Of a stretch of 7,672 nt of DNA, positions 1 through 5,942 are shown piece after piece; the first letter of the stretch is position 1; every line of letters begins with the position of its first letter. Below the pieces are notes generated by a model. That model was not told the origin of the DNA. It made no database searches and saw only the letters and a program-made list of their open reading frames with translations. The translations under genes were made by a program, and so were the position numbers. This DNA is from JBDLID01 sp039715055 (GTDB lineage: Bacteria; Desulfobacterota; Desulfobulbia; Desulfobulbales; Desulfocapsaceae): contig JBDLID010000135.1 in NCBI GenBank assembly GCA_039715055.1, forward strand, positions 1 to 7,672. Direction: 5' to 3'.

Positions 1-364
1 GGCCCTTGATCAGGCCATTGACCCACTCTTTGAGTTTCCTGTTCAGTGGATGCACGGTTCCTCCAGGCCTTTTCCCGTCCTCCAGACAGGAGGCAAGAAA
101 TAGCTCCTCAGGCACCTCGATCTTGGCCAGTTCCTCAGCACCGTCGAGGGTACGATGGAGCAGGGTCACTACAGGCGGGTCCGTCTCCCAGTCAAAAATA
201 ACAAAGTAGTAGGACTCATCCGTATCACTTGAGACGAAGTCGTTGCCTCGAATCCATCCCGTTCCCCACTCCAGATACATTTCCACCGCTTTTTCCGGGG
301 TCATAGCCCAATCAATCCTGTTGACCAGTGTTCTGTCGTTTCGTAATTCATTGACACTCAGCAT
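1..364 (-). CDS. Small conserved protein resembling the DVU0772 family (3' end beyond window)
   Basis: The reading frame is open for 121 codons from ATG (362-364) to the left edge, so the C-terminus is missing. It begins MLSVNELRNDRTLVNRID and continues through WAMTPEKAVEMYLEWG (about residues 19-34) and DESYYFVIFDWET (about 53-65). It has no signal peptide, membrane segment or cysteine cluster, so it is probably a small soluble cytoplasmic protein. From memory it resembles the DVU0772-type conserved hypothetical proteins of sulfate reducers, whose biochemical role I do not know; this assignment is unchecked. AGGAGG at 371-376, six bases before the ATG, supports the start. A sigma70-like promoter overlapped by a Fur/PerR-type box lies just upstream, suggesting iron- or peroxide-responsive expression. 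The gene has its own promoter and is separated by 188 bp from the yqaA-type gene transcribed in the same direction, so it is probably a separate unit. Confidence 0.85.
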   Translation of the reverse strand, partial: MLSVNELRNDRTLVNRIDWAMTPEKAVEMYLEWGTGWIRGNDFVSSDTDESYYFVIFDWETDPPVVTLLHRTLDGAEELAKIEVPEELFLASCLEDGKRPGGTVHPLNRKLKEWVNGLIKG

Positions 365-370
365 AAGCAG

Positions 371-376
371 CCTCCT
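371..376 (-). promoter_or_regulatory. Ribosome binding site of the DVU0772-like gene
   Basis: The minus strand reads AGGAGG, a full Shine-Dalgarno core, six bases before the ATG at 364. It fixes the start codon of the edge-truncated gene. Confidence 0.8.
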
Positions 377-400
377 CAGTAGAATATAATCGGAATCTTC

Positions 401-420
401 CCTAATGATAATTATTCTTA
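401..420. promoter_or_regulatory. Fur/PerR-type operator overlapping the -10 box
   Basis: The plus strand at 401-419 matches the 19-base Fur box GATAATGATAATCATTATC at 14 of 19 positions, including the unbroken TAATGATAAT. The 15 bases TGATAATTATTCTTA (406-420) match the Bacillus Per box TTATAATNATTATAA at 11 of 14 defined positions. The site covers the predicted -10 element, where a bound repressor would block polymerase. Fur and PerR are paralogues with similar AT-rich sites, so sequence alone does not decide between them. I recall DVU0772 being placed in the predicted PerR regulon of Desulfovibrio, which tilts the guess towards PerR. Confidence 0.55.
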
Positions 421-433
421 TTTATGAGGTCAA
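405..433 (-). promoter_or_regulatory. Sigma70-like promoter of the DVU0772-like gene
   Basis: On the minus strand TTGACC (428-433, 5 of 6 to TTGACA) is followed by a 17-base spacer and TATCAT (405-410, 5 of 6 to TATAAT). Transcription would start near 398 and give a leader of about 34 bases containing the AGGAGG site. The near-consensus boxes with ideal spacing make this the clearest promoter in the window, but it is predicted only. Confidence 0.65.
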
Positions 434-552
434 TGCCAGGCCCAAAAAAAATACCACTTTGTGTCACTTTTCTGGTGAGCCAGGAATATGTAAGGTTGCA
501 AAGCCGACAATTTTCAGGATGAAGCAGCGGAACAACCTGCCTGCAACAATGA

Positions 553-1245
553 TTAAAAAAGCAGTTTTATGAGAACAAATCCCCCAATGAGAAGGAGGAT
601 AAAAAGGGTGCAGAGGAGATTGAAATAACGGTCGAGAAAACGTTTGGCAGGCTCGCCCCACTTATGGAGAAACCAGGCAACCACAAAGAAACGGCACCCC
701 CTGGCTGCCACGGAAGCCACGAGAAAGACAGGGAGGTTGACCCGGGCAACGCCGGCTGTGATTGTTACCAGTTTATAGGGAAGGGGGGTGAGACCGAAGA
801 TAAAGACAATCCAGGCATTCCAGTGATCATAGACCTGAAAGAGATACTCGCCTCCAAGCATACTGCCCAAACCGTTTACCAGGTAAGCCGGAAGAGCGAT
901 GTCCATACGGCCGTCCACCTCCGTCAATGTGACATGTGCCACATTCTCAACGATCCAGCGTCCCATGGTGTCCCAGGCGAAGGCCCCGATTCCATAGCCG
1001 GCAAGACCTCCAAGCACCGATGCCAGAGTGCACCAGAAGGCATACTTATACCAGCGGCCGGTGGCCCCGAGAACGAGGGCGATAAGCAGAATATCAGGGG
1101 GAATGGGGAAGAAACTGGACTCGGCAAAGGAGAGGACAACCAGGGCAGGCAGGCCATACTTACTGTCTGCCCAGTGCAGCATCCAGTCATAGAGCCTGCG
1201 GATGAGCCCGGGTTTGCTCACTCCTTCTTCAATTATGCCAGCCAT
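553..1245 (-). CDS. YqaA/DedA-type (VTT domain) inner-membrane protein
   Basis: A 230-residue polytopic membrane protein of the YqaA branch of the DedA/SNARE-associated (VTT) superfamily. Hydrophobic segments lie at about residues 31-60, 67-90, 145-165, 172-192 and 208-229. Family signatures visible are AESSFFPIPPD (41-51), the glycine-rich GGLAGYGIG (79-87), the re-entrant-loop-like GLTPLPYKLVTITAG (151-165) and RGCRFF (182-187). DedA proteins have been linked to lipid scrambling, undecaprenyl-phosphate recycling and proton-motive-force homeostasis, but the substrate of YqaA-type members is uncertain. The ATG overlaps the end of pcm by 17 bp and follows AGGAGA on the minus strand (1249-1254), so the two are translationally coupled. 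The stretch of about residues 101-130 between the two halves looks longer than in the YqaA proteins I remember. It is the last gene of its operon; no clear terminator follows. Confidence 0.88.
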   Translation of the reverse strand: MAGIIEEGVSKPGLIRRLYDWMLHWADSKYGLPALVVLSFAESSFFPIPPDILLIALVLGATGRWYKYAFWCTLASVLGGLAGYGIGAFAWDTMGRWIVENVAHVTLTEVDGRMDIALPAYLVNGLGSMLGGEYLFQVYDHWNAWIVFIFGLTPLPYKLVTITAGVARVNLPVFLVASVAARGCRFFVVAWFLHKWGEPAKRFLDRYFNLLCTLFILLLIGGFVLIKLLF

Positions 1246-1876
1246 GTTCTCCTATAAGACTGACAAAGCGTACACGCTCCAGTCGCTCAACCGTGACCTC
1301 ACCGTCGATTTTAGTGACATATTGTAAATCCTGTATCTCGCGCCCGCCAACAGGGAGTACCATACGGCCCGGATCCGCAAGCTGTTCCACCAGCGGATCC
1401 GGTATCTCAGGACCGGCGGCAGTGACAATAATGGCATCGTAAGGAGCATGCTCGCTCCAGCCAAGGGTGCCGTCATCAAGGCGCGAGAGAATGTTGTAGT
1501 AGTGGAGCTGGTCAAAAATCCTGCGGGCAGTGGCAAGAAGAGTGTTGATACGCTCAACGGTATAGACCTTTTCACAGAGCCTGGAAAGGACCGCGGCCTG
1601 ATAACCGGATCCGGTACCGATTTCCAGGACCTTCTCCGTTCCCTGAAGTTGCAGGGCCTGGGTCATGGCCCCGACGATAAAGGGCTGAGAAATGGTCTGA
1701 TCACCACCTATGGGGAGAGGATGGTCGCCATAGGCGCTGGCCTGCATGGCAGGTTGAACAAAGAGGTGCCTTGGTACCTCCGTCATGCTTTTCAAAACCC
1801 TTGGATCAGTGACACCGCGGTGCAGAAGCTGTTCCTGCACCATACGTTCCCGAACTGTCGTAAAGTGATCCGTCAC
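1229..1876 (-). CDS. pcm: Protein-L-isoaspartate(D-aspartate) O-methyltransferase
   Basis: Pcm transfers a methyl group from S-adenosylmethionine to the abnormal carboxyl of L-isoaspartyl and D-aspartyl residues in aged proteins, starting their repair to L-Asp in the cytosol. The 215-residue length is typical. The N-terminal MVQEQL (12-17), the PIGGDQTISQPFIVG pocket (55-69), the SAM motif VLEIGTGSGYQ (83-93) and GRMVLPVGG near residue 175 are all present, and the protein ends in GEHGWHN. The start is GTG at 1874-1876, because an in-frame ATG appears only at residue 12, inside the conserved N-terminus. The GTG overlaps the TGA of the preceding lipoprotein gene as GTGA, and the GA-rich stretch just before it is a poor ribosome site, so expression probably relies on translational coupling. 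In E. coli pcm sits with surE and rpoS; here it lies between a lipoprotein and a YqaA protein. Confidence 0.97.
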   Translation of the reverse strand: MTDHFTTVRERMVQEQLLHRGVTDPRVLKSMTEVPRHLFVQPAMQASAYGDHPLPIGGDQTISQPFIVGAMTQALQLQGTEKVLEIGTGSGYQAAVLSRLCEKVYTVERINTLLATARRIFDQLHYYNILSRLDDGTLGWSEHAPYDAIIVTAAGPEIPDPLVEQLADPGRMVLPVGGREIQDLQYVTKIDGEVTVERLERVRFVSLIGEHGWHN

Positions 1877-2271
1877 TTTTTTTCAATCTCTTGCCAGGAA
1901 TAATCGTCCTGCCAGTCAAACTCATCATCGTCAAACCCACTGTAGCGACAGGTGGTTACCACATCACCGGAAAGGGTGATCACCACCATGCTGTAACCGT
2001 CTCCATCAAAGGCCCCCCCGACAAGAGGCGTATCCTGCAGCAGTGAATGGTCTTCCTCGTAATAGACCCACTCTTCGGTACCACCACTGAGCATCCGCTT
2101 GGCATCGGGAGCTCCCATGAGACTTATCAGTTCCTGCCGGGTTGTCTGACCGGCTTTAATCATGGAGACATCAGAGACAAGATGACGGGTGGGGGTTCCT
2201 GAACAGGCCGTTATAGACAGACTGATGAGCAGTATACCAAGGAAAAAAAGAGGACGAAAGAGGCTGAACAT
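1873..2271 (-). CDS. Outer-membrane-assembly-like (SmpA/OmlA/BamE-type) lipoprotein
   Basis: A 132-residue predicted lipoprotein. A short basic N-terminus and hydrophobic core (residues 6-20) lead to the lipobox I-T-A-C, with the lipidated cysteine at 23 and serine at +2, which in E. coli terms does not signal inner-membrane retention. Residues 37-73 (MIKAGQTTRQELISLMG, then EEWVYY) follow the SmpA/OmlA pattern of BamE-type proteins: an 'I..G.TTR.EV...LG.P' helix followed by a W-x-Y strand. True BamE is a BAM-complex subunit, but many small lipoproteins share this fold, so the exact role is unknown. The tail (114-132) is acidic and tryptophan-bearing. The ATG at 2269-2271 follows GGGAGA on the minus strand with about seven bases between. 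It is the first gene of the operon with pcm, overlapping it by four bases. Confidence 0.8.
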   Translation of the reverse strand: MFSLFRPLFFLGILLISLSITACSGTPTRHLVSDVSMIKAGQTTRQELISLMGAPDAKRMLSGGTEEWVYYEEDHSLLQDTPLVGGAFDGDGYSMVVITLSGDVVTTCRYSGFDDDEFDWQDDYSWQEIEKK

Positions 2272-2380
2272 CGGGAATCTCCCACGAACCAGCTAAGCTG
2301 GACCAGATTGGGCCACCCTCAACGAAGCATGAAAACCTTTATCATGGGCTTTCGCAAACAGAGTTGCAGATGACTTTCAT

Positions 2381-2429
2381 AAAAAAAAGAACGGTTGAAA
2401 ACCGTGACTCTACCGTTTTCAACCGTTTT
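2381..2429 (-). terminator. Strong intrinsic terminator of htpG
   Basis: The arms at 2390-2402 and 2415-2427 form a perfect 13-bp stem with a 12-base loop. Reading on the minus strand, the stem is followed after one C by eight Ts (2388-2381), the classical intrinsic terminator form. It lies about 70 bases after the htpG stop codon and upstream of the lipoprotein gene, insulating the two same-strand units. On the plus strand the stem is followed only by TTA, so it should be largely one-directional. Confidence 0.88.
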
Positions 2430-2496
2430 ATAGCGTGTTAACCGTCATTTTTCAACGTTTAAATCCAACCGGGCATAGGGGTAGTACAGGGGATGG

Positions 2497-4365
2497 TTAG
2501 ACCCCGACGGCCTTATTCAGAATCTTGTAGTTGCGCTCCACCATGGCCATGGGATCTACAATCAAACCCGCCTGAATCATGGCGTTATCATAAATCTGGG
2601 CCGCAACTTCAGCGGCAAAGCTTTCATCGCTCTTCACCAGTTCCGCAAGCTGCTTGATCAGTGGGCTGGCCAGGTTGACCTCAAGGTTCTTCTTACTCTG
2701 CTCCGGTGTCATCCCTTTTTCCAAACGGCTTGCAGCCATTACCCGCTCCATGGATGAGGTCATATAGCCATCCGGATTAACAATCATTGCCGGAGAATCA
2801 ACCAGACGCTTGGACTCGATGACATCGGCTACTTTATCCTCGAGAGTCTTCTTCAACCAGGCCATGAGATCATCTCCTTCTTCTCCGCTCATTTTCTCGC
2901 TTGATTCCTCATCGCCCTTCTCCTCACCGCTCTTTGAAAGATCCAGGTCGGCACGGTCGGCGGAAACCAGCTTCTTCCCGTCAAACTCGCCCAGATGGTT
3001 GAGGACAAAGTCATCGATGGGTTCCATGGTGTAGATGATCTCGATATCCTTTTTGTTGAACATCTCCACATAGGGACCTGCCTCAATGGCGGCCCGGTTG
3101 GGGCCATTGATGTAATAGATCTCCTCCTGCCCCTCTTTCATACGTTCCACATACTCGCGGAGTGAGGTTGGCTTGCCGTCTTCCGATCGGGACGACTCGA
3201 AACGGACCAGTTTTGCCAGCTCTTTCTGGAACTCAAAATCGGAGGTCACCCCCTCCTTGAGGTAAATGCCGAAGCTGTTCCAGAAATCAAGATAGGAGTC
3301 GGAATCACGCCTTGCCTCTTCATCAAGGAATTTCAGAAAGCGTTTGGTGATCACTTTACGCAGTTTCATCACCAGAGCGTTATCCTGCAGTGCCTGACGG
3401 GAGATGTTGAGAGGCAGGTCCTCACTGTCCACCACACCCTTTAGAAATCGCAGCCACTCCGGCAGGATATTTTCTGAATGCTGGTCAATGAGTACCCGCT
3501 GACAGTAGAGATTCACGCCGGGATCGAGCCTGCCGAACCCTAAGGACTCGAAATTCTCCTTGGGCACATAGAGGAGGGCATTGATTGCCAGTGGGGCATC
3601 AACGGAAAAGTGGAGCCGGTAGTGGGGGTCATCTCCGGCATTACCGACAAATTTATAAAAATCATTATGCTCTTCGTCGCTGATCTCACTTTTGTTGCGG
3701 GTCCAGATGGCCTGAACCGTATTCACCGTATCCCCTTCCAGTTTGATGGGAAAGGGGACAAAGGTGGAGTACTGCTTGATGATGGATTCCACCTTCCATT
3801 TCAAGGCATAGTCATGGGCGTCCTCTTTCAGGTCTATGATGATTCTGGTTCCGCGATGGAGCCCCGGGCACTCGGAGAGAGTGAAACTGCCCGTTCCATC
3901 TGAGGCCCACTCATTCCCTTCCGATCCATCCCAGGAACGGCTTTGGACGGTCACCTTATCTGCCGCCATAAACGCGGCATAGAACCCCACGCCAAACTGA
4001 CCGATGAGATTGACATCCTTTTTAGCAGCCTCCGCCAGCTCCGCTAAAAAGGTGCCGGACCCGGAGTGGGCTATGGTGCCGAGATTTGTCTCCAGCTCTT
4101 CGCGGGTCATTCCGATACCGGTATCGGAGATGGTCAGAGTGTGCTTGTTCTCATCGAGATCAATGGAGATCTCAAGAGGCACATGGGCATCAAAAACATC
4201 CTCTCCGGTCAGGCTCTCATGCCGCATTTTTTCCAGGGCATCCGAGCTGTTGGAGATCAGTTCGCGAAGAAAGATATCCCGCTCGGTGTAGAGCGAGTGA
4301 ATAACAATATCGAGCAGTTTTTTAGTTTCTGCCTGAAACTCATGAGTGGTTGTTTGATTACTCAT
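2497..4365 (-). CDS. htpG: Molecular chaperone HtpG (bacterial Hsp90)
   Basis: HtpG is the cytosolic dimeric, ATP-driven Hsp90 that remodels late-folding client proteins with DnaK. I take the ATG at 4363-4365 (622 residues, MSNQTTTHEFQAETK), which has AGGAGG at 4372-4377 six bases upstream. A start eight codons earlier (MLLNRRNV) would translate through that ribosome site. The N-terminal GHKL ATPase domain shows the N-box FLRELISNSSDA (32-43, catalytic Glu35, Asn39), DTGIGM (81-86), the ATP lid ending HSGSGTF, GQFGVGF (122-128) and GTRIIIDL (172-179). The middle domain has VVDSEDLPLNISRQALQ, including the arginine expected to contact the ATP gamma-phosphate. A short acidic linker (GEEKGDEESSEK) precedes the C-terminal dimerisation domain. 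As usual in bacteria there is no long charged linker or MEEVD tail. The gene has its own promoter and terminator and is divergent from hemG. Confidence 0.98.
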   Translation of the reverse strand: MSNQTTTHEFQAETKKLLDIVIHSLYTERDIFLRELISNSSDALEKMRHESLTGEDVFDAHVPLEISIDLDENKHTLTISDTGIGMTREELETNLGTIAHSGSGTFLAELAEAAKKDVNLIGQFGVGFYAAFMAADKVTVQSRSWDGSEGNEWASDGTGSFTLSECPGLHRGTRIIIDLKEDAHDYALKWKVESIIKQYSTFVPFPIKLEGDTVNTVQAIWTRNKSEISDEEHNDFYKFVGNAGDDPHYRLHFSVDAPLAINALLYVPKENFESLGFGRLDPGVNLYCQRVLIDQHSENILPEWLRFLKGVVDSEDLPLNISRQALQDNALVMKLRKVITKRFLKFLDEEARRDSDSYLDFWNSFGIYLKEGVTSDFEFQKELAKLVRFESSRSEDGKPTSLREYVERMKEGQEEIYYINGPNRAAIEAGPYVEMFNKKDIEIIYTMEPIDDFVLNHLGEFDGKKLVSADRADLDLSKSGEEKGDEESSEKMSGEEGDDLMAWLKKTLEDKVADVIESKRLVDSPAMIVNPDGYMTSSMERVMAASRLEKGMTPEQSKKNLEVNLASPLIKQLAELVKSDESFAAEVAAQIYDNAMIQAGLIVDPMAMVERNYKILNKAVGV

Positions 4366-4371
4366 CACATT

Positions 4372-4377
4372 CCTCCT
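4372..4377 (-). promoter_or_regulatory. Ribosome binding site deciding the htpG start
   Basis: AGGAGG on the minus strand, six bases before the ATG at 4365. The more distal in-frame ATG at 4389 lies upstream of this site and lacks a comparable one, so the 622-residue product is preferred. Confidence 0.85.
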
Positions 4378-4390
4378 ATTAAGTAACAAT

Positions 4391-4411
4391 GGGGGGATCT
4401 CTCATTTCCCC
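4391..4411 (-). other. Small hairpin in the htpG leader
   Basis: In the predicted htpG leader GGGGA (4407-4411) and TCCCC (4393-4397) can form a 5-bp GC-rich stem with a 9-base loop, about 15 bases upstream of the Shine-Dalgarno. The C-run (4391-4396) could instead pair imperfectly with the AGGAGG. The structure is real as an inverted repeat; any regulatory role is speculative. Confidence 0.35.
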
Positions 4412-4445
4412 AATTCAATTGCTTTTTTCCATAAAGTCGGGCAAA

Positions 4446-4473
4446 ATGATAACCATACATGGTCTGCTGTCAA
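4446..4473 (-). promoter_or_regulatory. Predicted sigma70-like promoter of htpG
   Basis: On the minus strand a perfect TTGACA (4468-4473) is followed by 16 bases and TATCAT (4446-4451, 5 of 6). Transcription would start near 4438 and give a leader of roughly 70 bases. The spacer contains the palindrome ACCATACATGGT (4452-4463). No well-spaced heat-shock sigma32 promoter was found in this intergenic region. Confidence 0.6.
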
Positions 4474-4534
4474 GCCATCGAGCACACAAGTAATCCGTTT
4501 TTCTCCACCCTGAAATTAAGCCAATCTTGAGAGA

Positions 4535-5926
4535 ATGAAAAAAGACACCCTGATTATAGGTGCCGGACTCTCCGGTCTCACCGTTGCCTGGAAGCTGAAG
4601 CAGATCCCGGACCACTCCCTTCTTCTTCTTGAAAAATCAGACCGGTCAGGGGGGGCGGTTATCAGCCATCCTGAGGAGGGATATCTGGCCGAAGGCGGCC
4701 CCCATGGTTTTCTTGACAACTGTGATGAAAGTCTGTCCCTGCTGGCGGAAACAGGGCTTGACAAAGAGTGCGTCAAGGCTCCATTGTCCAAATTTGTGCG
4801 CTATGTGTGCATGGATGGGAAACTCCGCCTTATTCCCCAGTCGCCGCCGAAGATCCTTGCCGCCCCACTCATCTCGCCCCTGGAAAAGTTACGCGTTGCT
4901 GCGGATCTCTTCAAAAAACCGCTTGCAGGCGAGCCCACGGTGAGCGAATGGGTAGAGTACCGCTTCGGCAAAGCCTTGCTGCCTTATGCAGATGCAGTCT
5001 TCACCGGGACCTATGCCGGGGATATTAACCGTTTGGTCATAGACGGGGTGATGCCCGGTATCCGGCAGATAGAAAAAGAGTACGGCTCTCTTATCCGCGG
5101 TCTCCTTAAAAAGAAAAGGGGTGCAGACAAAAAGGGGAAGTCGAAGAAAAAGGGGCTTCCGGCAATGACCAGTTTTCCTGACGGCATGGGCCGCCTCACC
5201 AAACGACTGGTTGAGAACCTGGTGGAAAAGGATGAAATCAGGTACAACTGTCCGATCAGTGAAATCGTGGAAGATGGTCAGCAGTGGCGGGTAAAGGCAA
5301 ATGGAGAGACTATTTCCTGCCGCAACCTGGTTCTTGCCCTGCCGGTGAACAGCTGTCTACCCCTGCTCTCCCCCATCAGTACCCCACCCCGGCAGGAAAT
5401 TCCGGAGGCCGAAATTGTCACCCTTGCCCTTGGTTTTGAAGGCAGCACCCCACTGCCCCCGGGTTTTGGTTATCTGGCCCCTGAACAGGAACAGCGTTTC
5501 TGCCTGGGAGCCCTCTTCTCATCCAACATGTTCCCCGCCCGCGCCCCTGAAAATCACATCCTGCTTGAGGCCCTGGTGGGAGGGCGCAGACATCCGGACC
5601 GTCTGCAGTTAAACGACGCAACACTCATCAGGGAAGCCGTAAAAGACCTGCGGCAGCTCCTGGATCTGCCTGAACAGCCGGTTTTCTCACGTGTCCTGCG
5701 CCCTCGTGCGGGAATCCCCCAGCTTGAGGCGGGCTACCCTGCTCTTCTTGACTGGCGAAATAATCTTATGCAGCGGAAAAAGGGTCTTTTTATTACCGGT
5801 TTCGGTTGGGAAGGAATCGGACTCAACGATATGGTCAAAACCGCCTTCCGGGTATCTGCAGCCATTAAAGAAGGCGAACAGGGCGGTGGAGAAGAAGGTG
5901 CGGAGGTAAAAAAGGTATATTTTTAA
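4535..5926 (+). CDS. hemG: HemY-type protoporphyrinogen oxidase (FAD)
   Basis: A 463-residue flavoprotein of the protoporphyrinogen oxidase family (HemY/PgoX type, called hemG in many databases; unrelated to the E. coli flavodoxin-like HemG). It would oxidise protoporphyrinogen IX to protoporphyrin IX, the penultimate step of haem synthesis, probably at the membrane surface. Visible are the FAD dinucleotide motif LIIGAGLSGL (6-15), an acidic residue ending the second strand (E33), EGGPHGFLD (53-61), YADAVFTGTYAGD (151-163), a second FAD-contact region FPDGMGRL (214-221) and the C-terminal FAD motif GFGWEGIGLND (422-432). A coproporphyrinogen oxidase role (CgoX) is the main alternative, but is typical of Gram-positives. 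A lysine-rich stretch (192-206) lies just before FPDGMG. The ATG has only GAGAGA directly before it, a poor ribosome site. It is followed 16 bp later by ald. Confidence 0.93.
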   Translation: MKKDTLIIGAGLSGLTVAWKLKQIPDHSLLLLEKSDRSGGAVISHPEEGYLAEGGPHGFLDNCDESLSLLAETGLDKECVKAPLSKFVRYVCMDGKLRLIPQSPPKILAAPLISPLEKLRVAADLFKKPLAGEPTVSEWVEYRFGKALLPYADAVFTGTYAGDINRLVIDGVMPGIRQIEKEYGSLIRGLLKKKRGADKKGKSKKKGLPAMTSFPDGMGRLTKRLVENLVEKDEIRYNCPISEIVEDGQQWRVKANGETISCRNLVLALPVNSCLPLLSPISTPPRQEIPEAEIVTLALGFEGSTPLPPGFGYLAPEQEQRFCLGALFSSNMFPARAPENHILLEALVGGRRHPDRLQLNDATLIREAVKDLRQLLDLPEQPVFSRVLRPRAGIPQLEAGYPALLDWRNNLMQRKKGLFITGFGWEGIGLNDMVKTAFRVSAAIKEGEQGGGEEGAEVKKVYF

Positions 5927-5930
5927 ACAG

Positions 5931-5936
5931 AGGAGA
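5931..5936 (+). promoter_or_regulatory. Ribosome binding site of ald
   Basis: AGGAGA lies in the 16-bp gap between hemG and ald, six bases before the ATG at 5943. It supports that start and independent translation initiation on a shared transcript. Confidence 0.75.
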
Positions 5937-5942
5937 ACAACC

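Noticed and set aside
440..485. U-tract of eight after GTGACACAAAGTGG as a terminator for the yqaA operon (minus strand)
   Set aside because: Only 3-4 bp stems with long loops (ACCA/TGGT) can be drawn before the T-run, so it does not support an intrinsic terminator call.
664..1257. Long plus-strand open frame opposite yqaA, and a similar one at 1448-1903 opposite pcm
   Set aside because: These are antisense shadows of clearly conserved genes, with low-complexity, charge-rich translations and no family features.
2289..2301. Inverted repeat CCAGCTAAGCTGG upstream of the lipoprotein gene
   Set aside because: It has only a 5-bp stem with a 3-base loop. It lies in the probable leader, but without a promoter or known operator context it is within chance expectation.
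2310..2370. Promoter for the lipoprotein-pcm-yqaA operon
   Set aside because: TTGCGA on the minus strand with TTTCAT at 17 bases is the best pair, and the -10 is too poor to call.
4391..4430. Sigma32-type promoter for htpG (TTGAAT with CCCCAT on the minus strand)
   Set aside because: The elements resemble CTTGAA and CCCCAT, but the spacing is about five bases too long, and the site lies within the leader of a better sigma70-like promoter.
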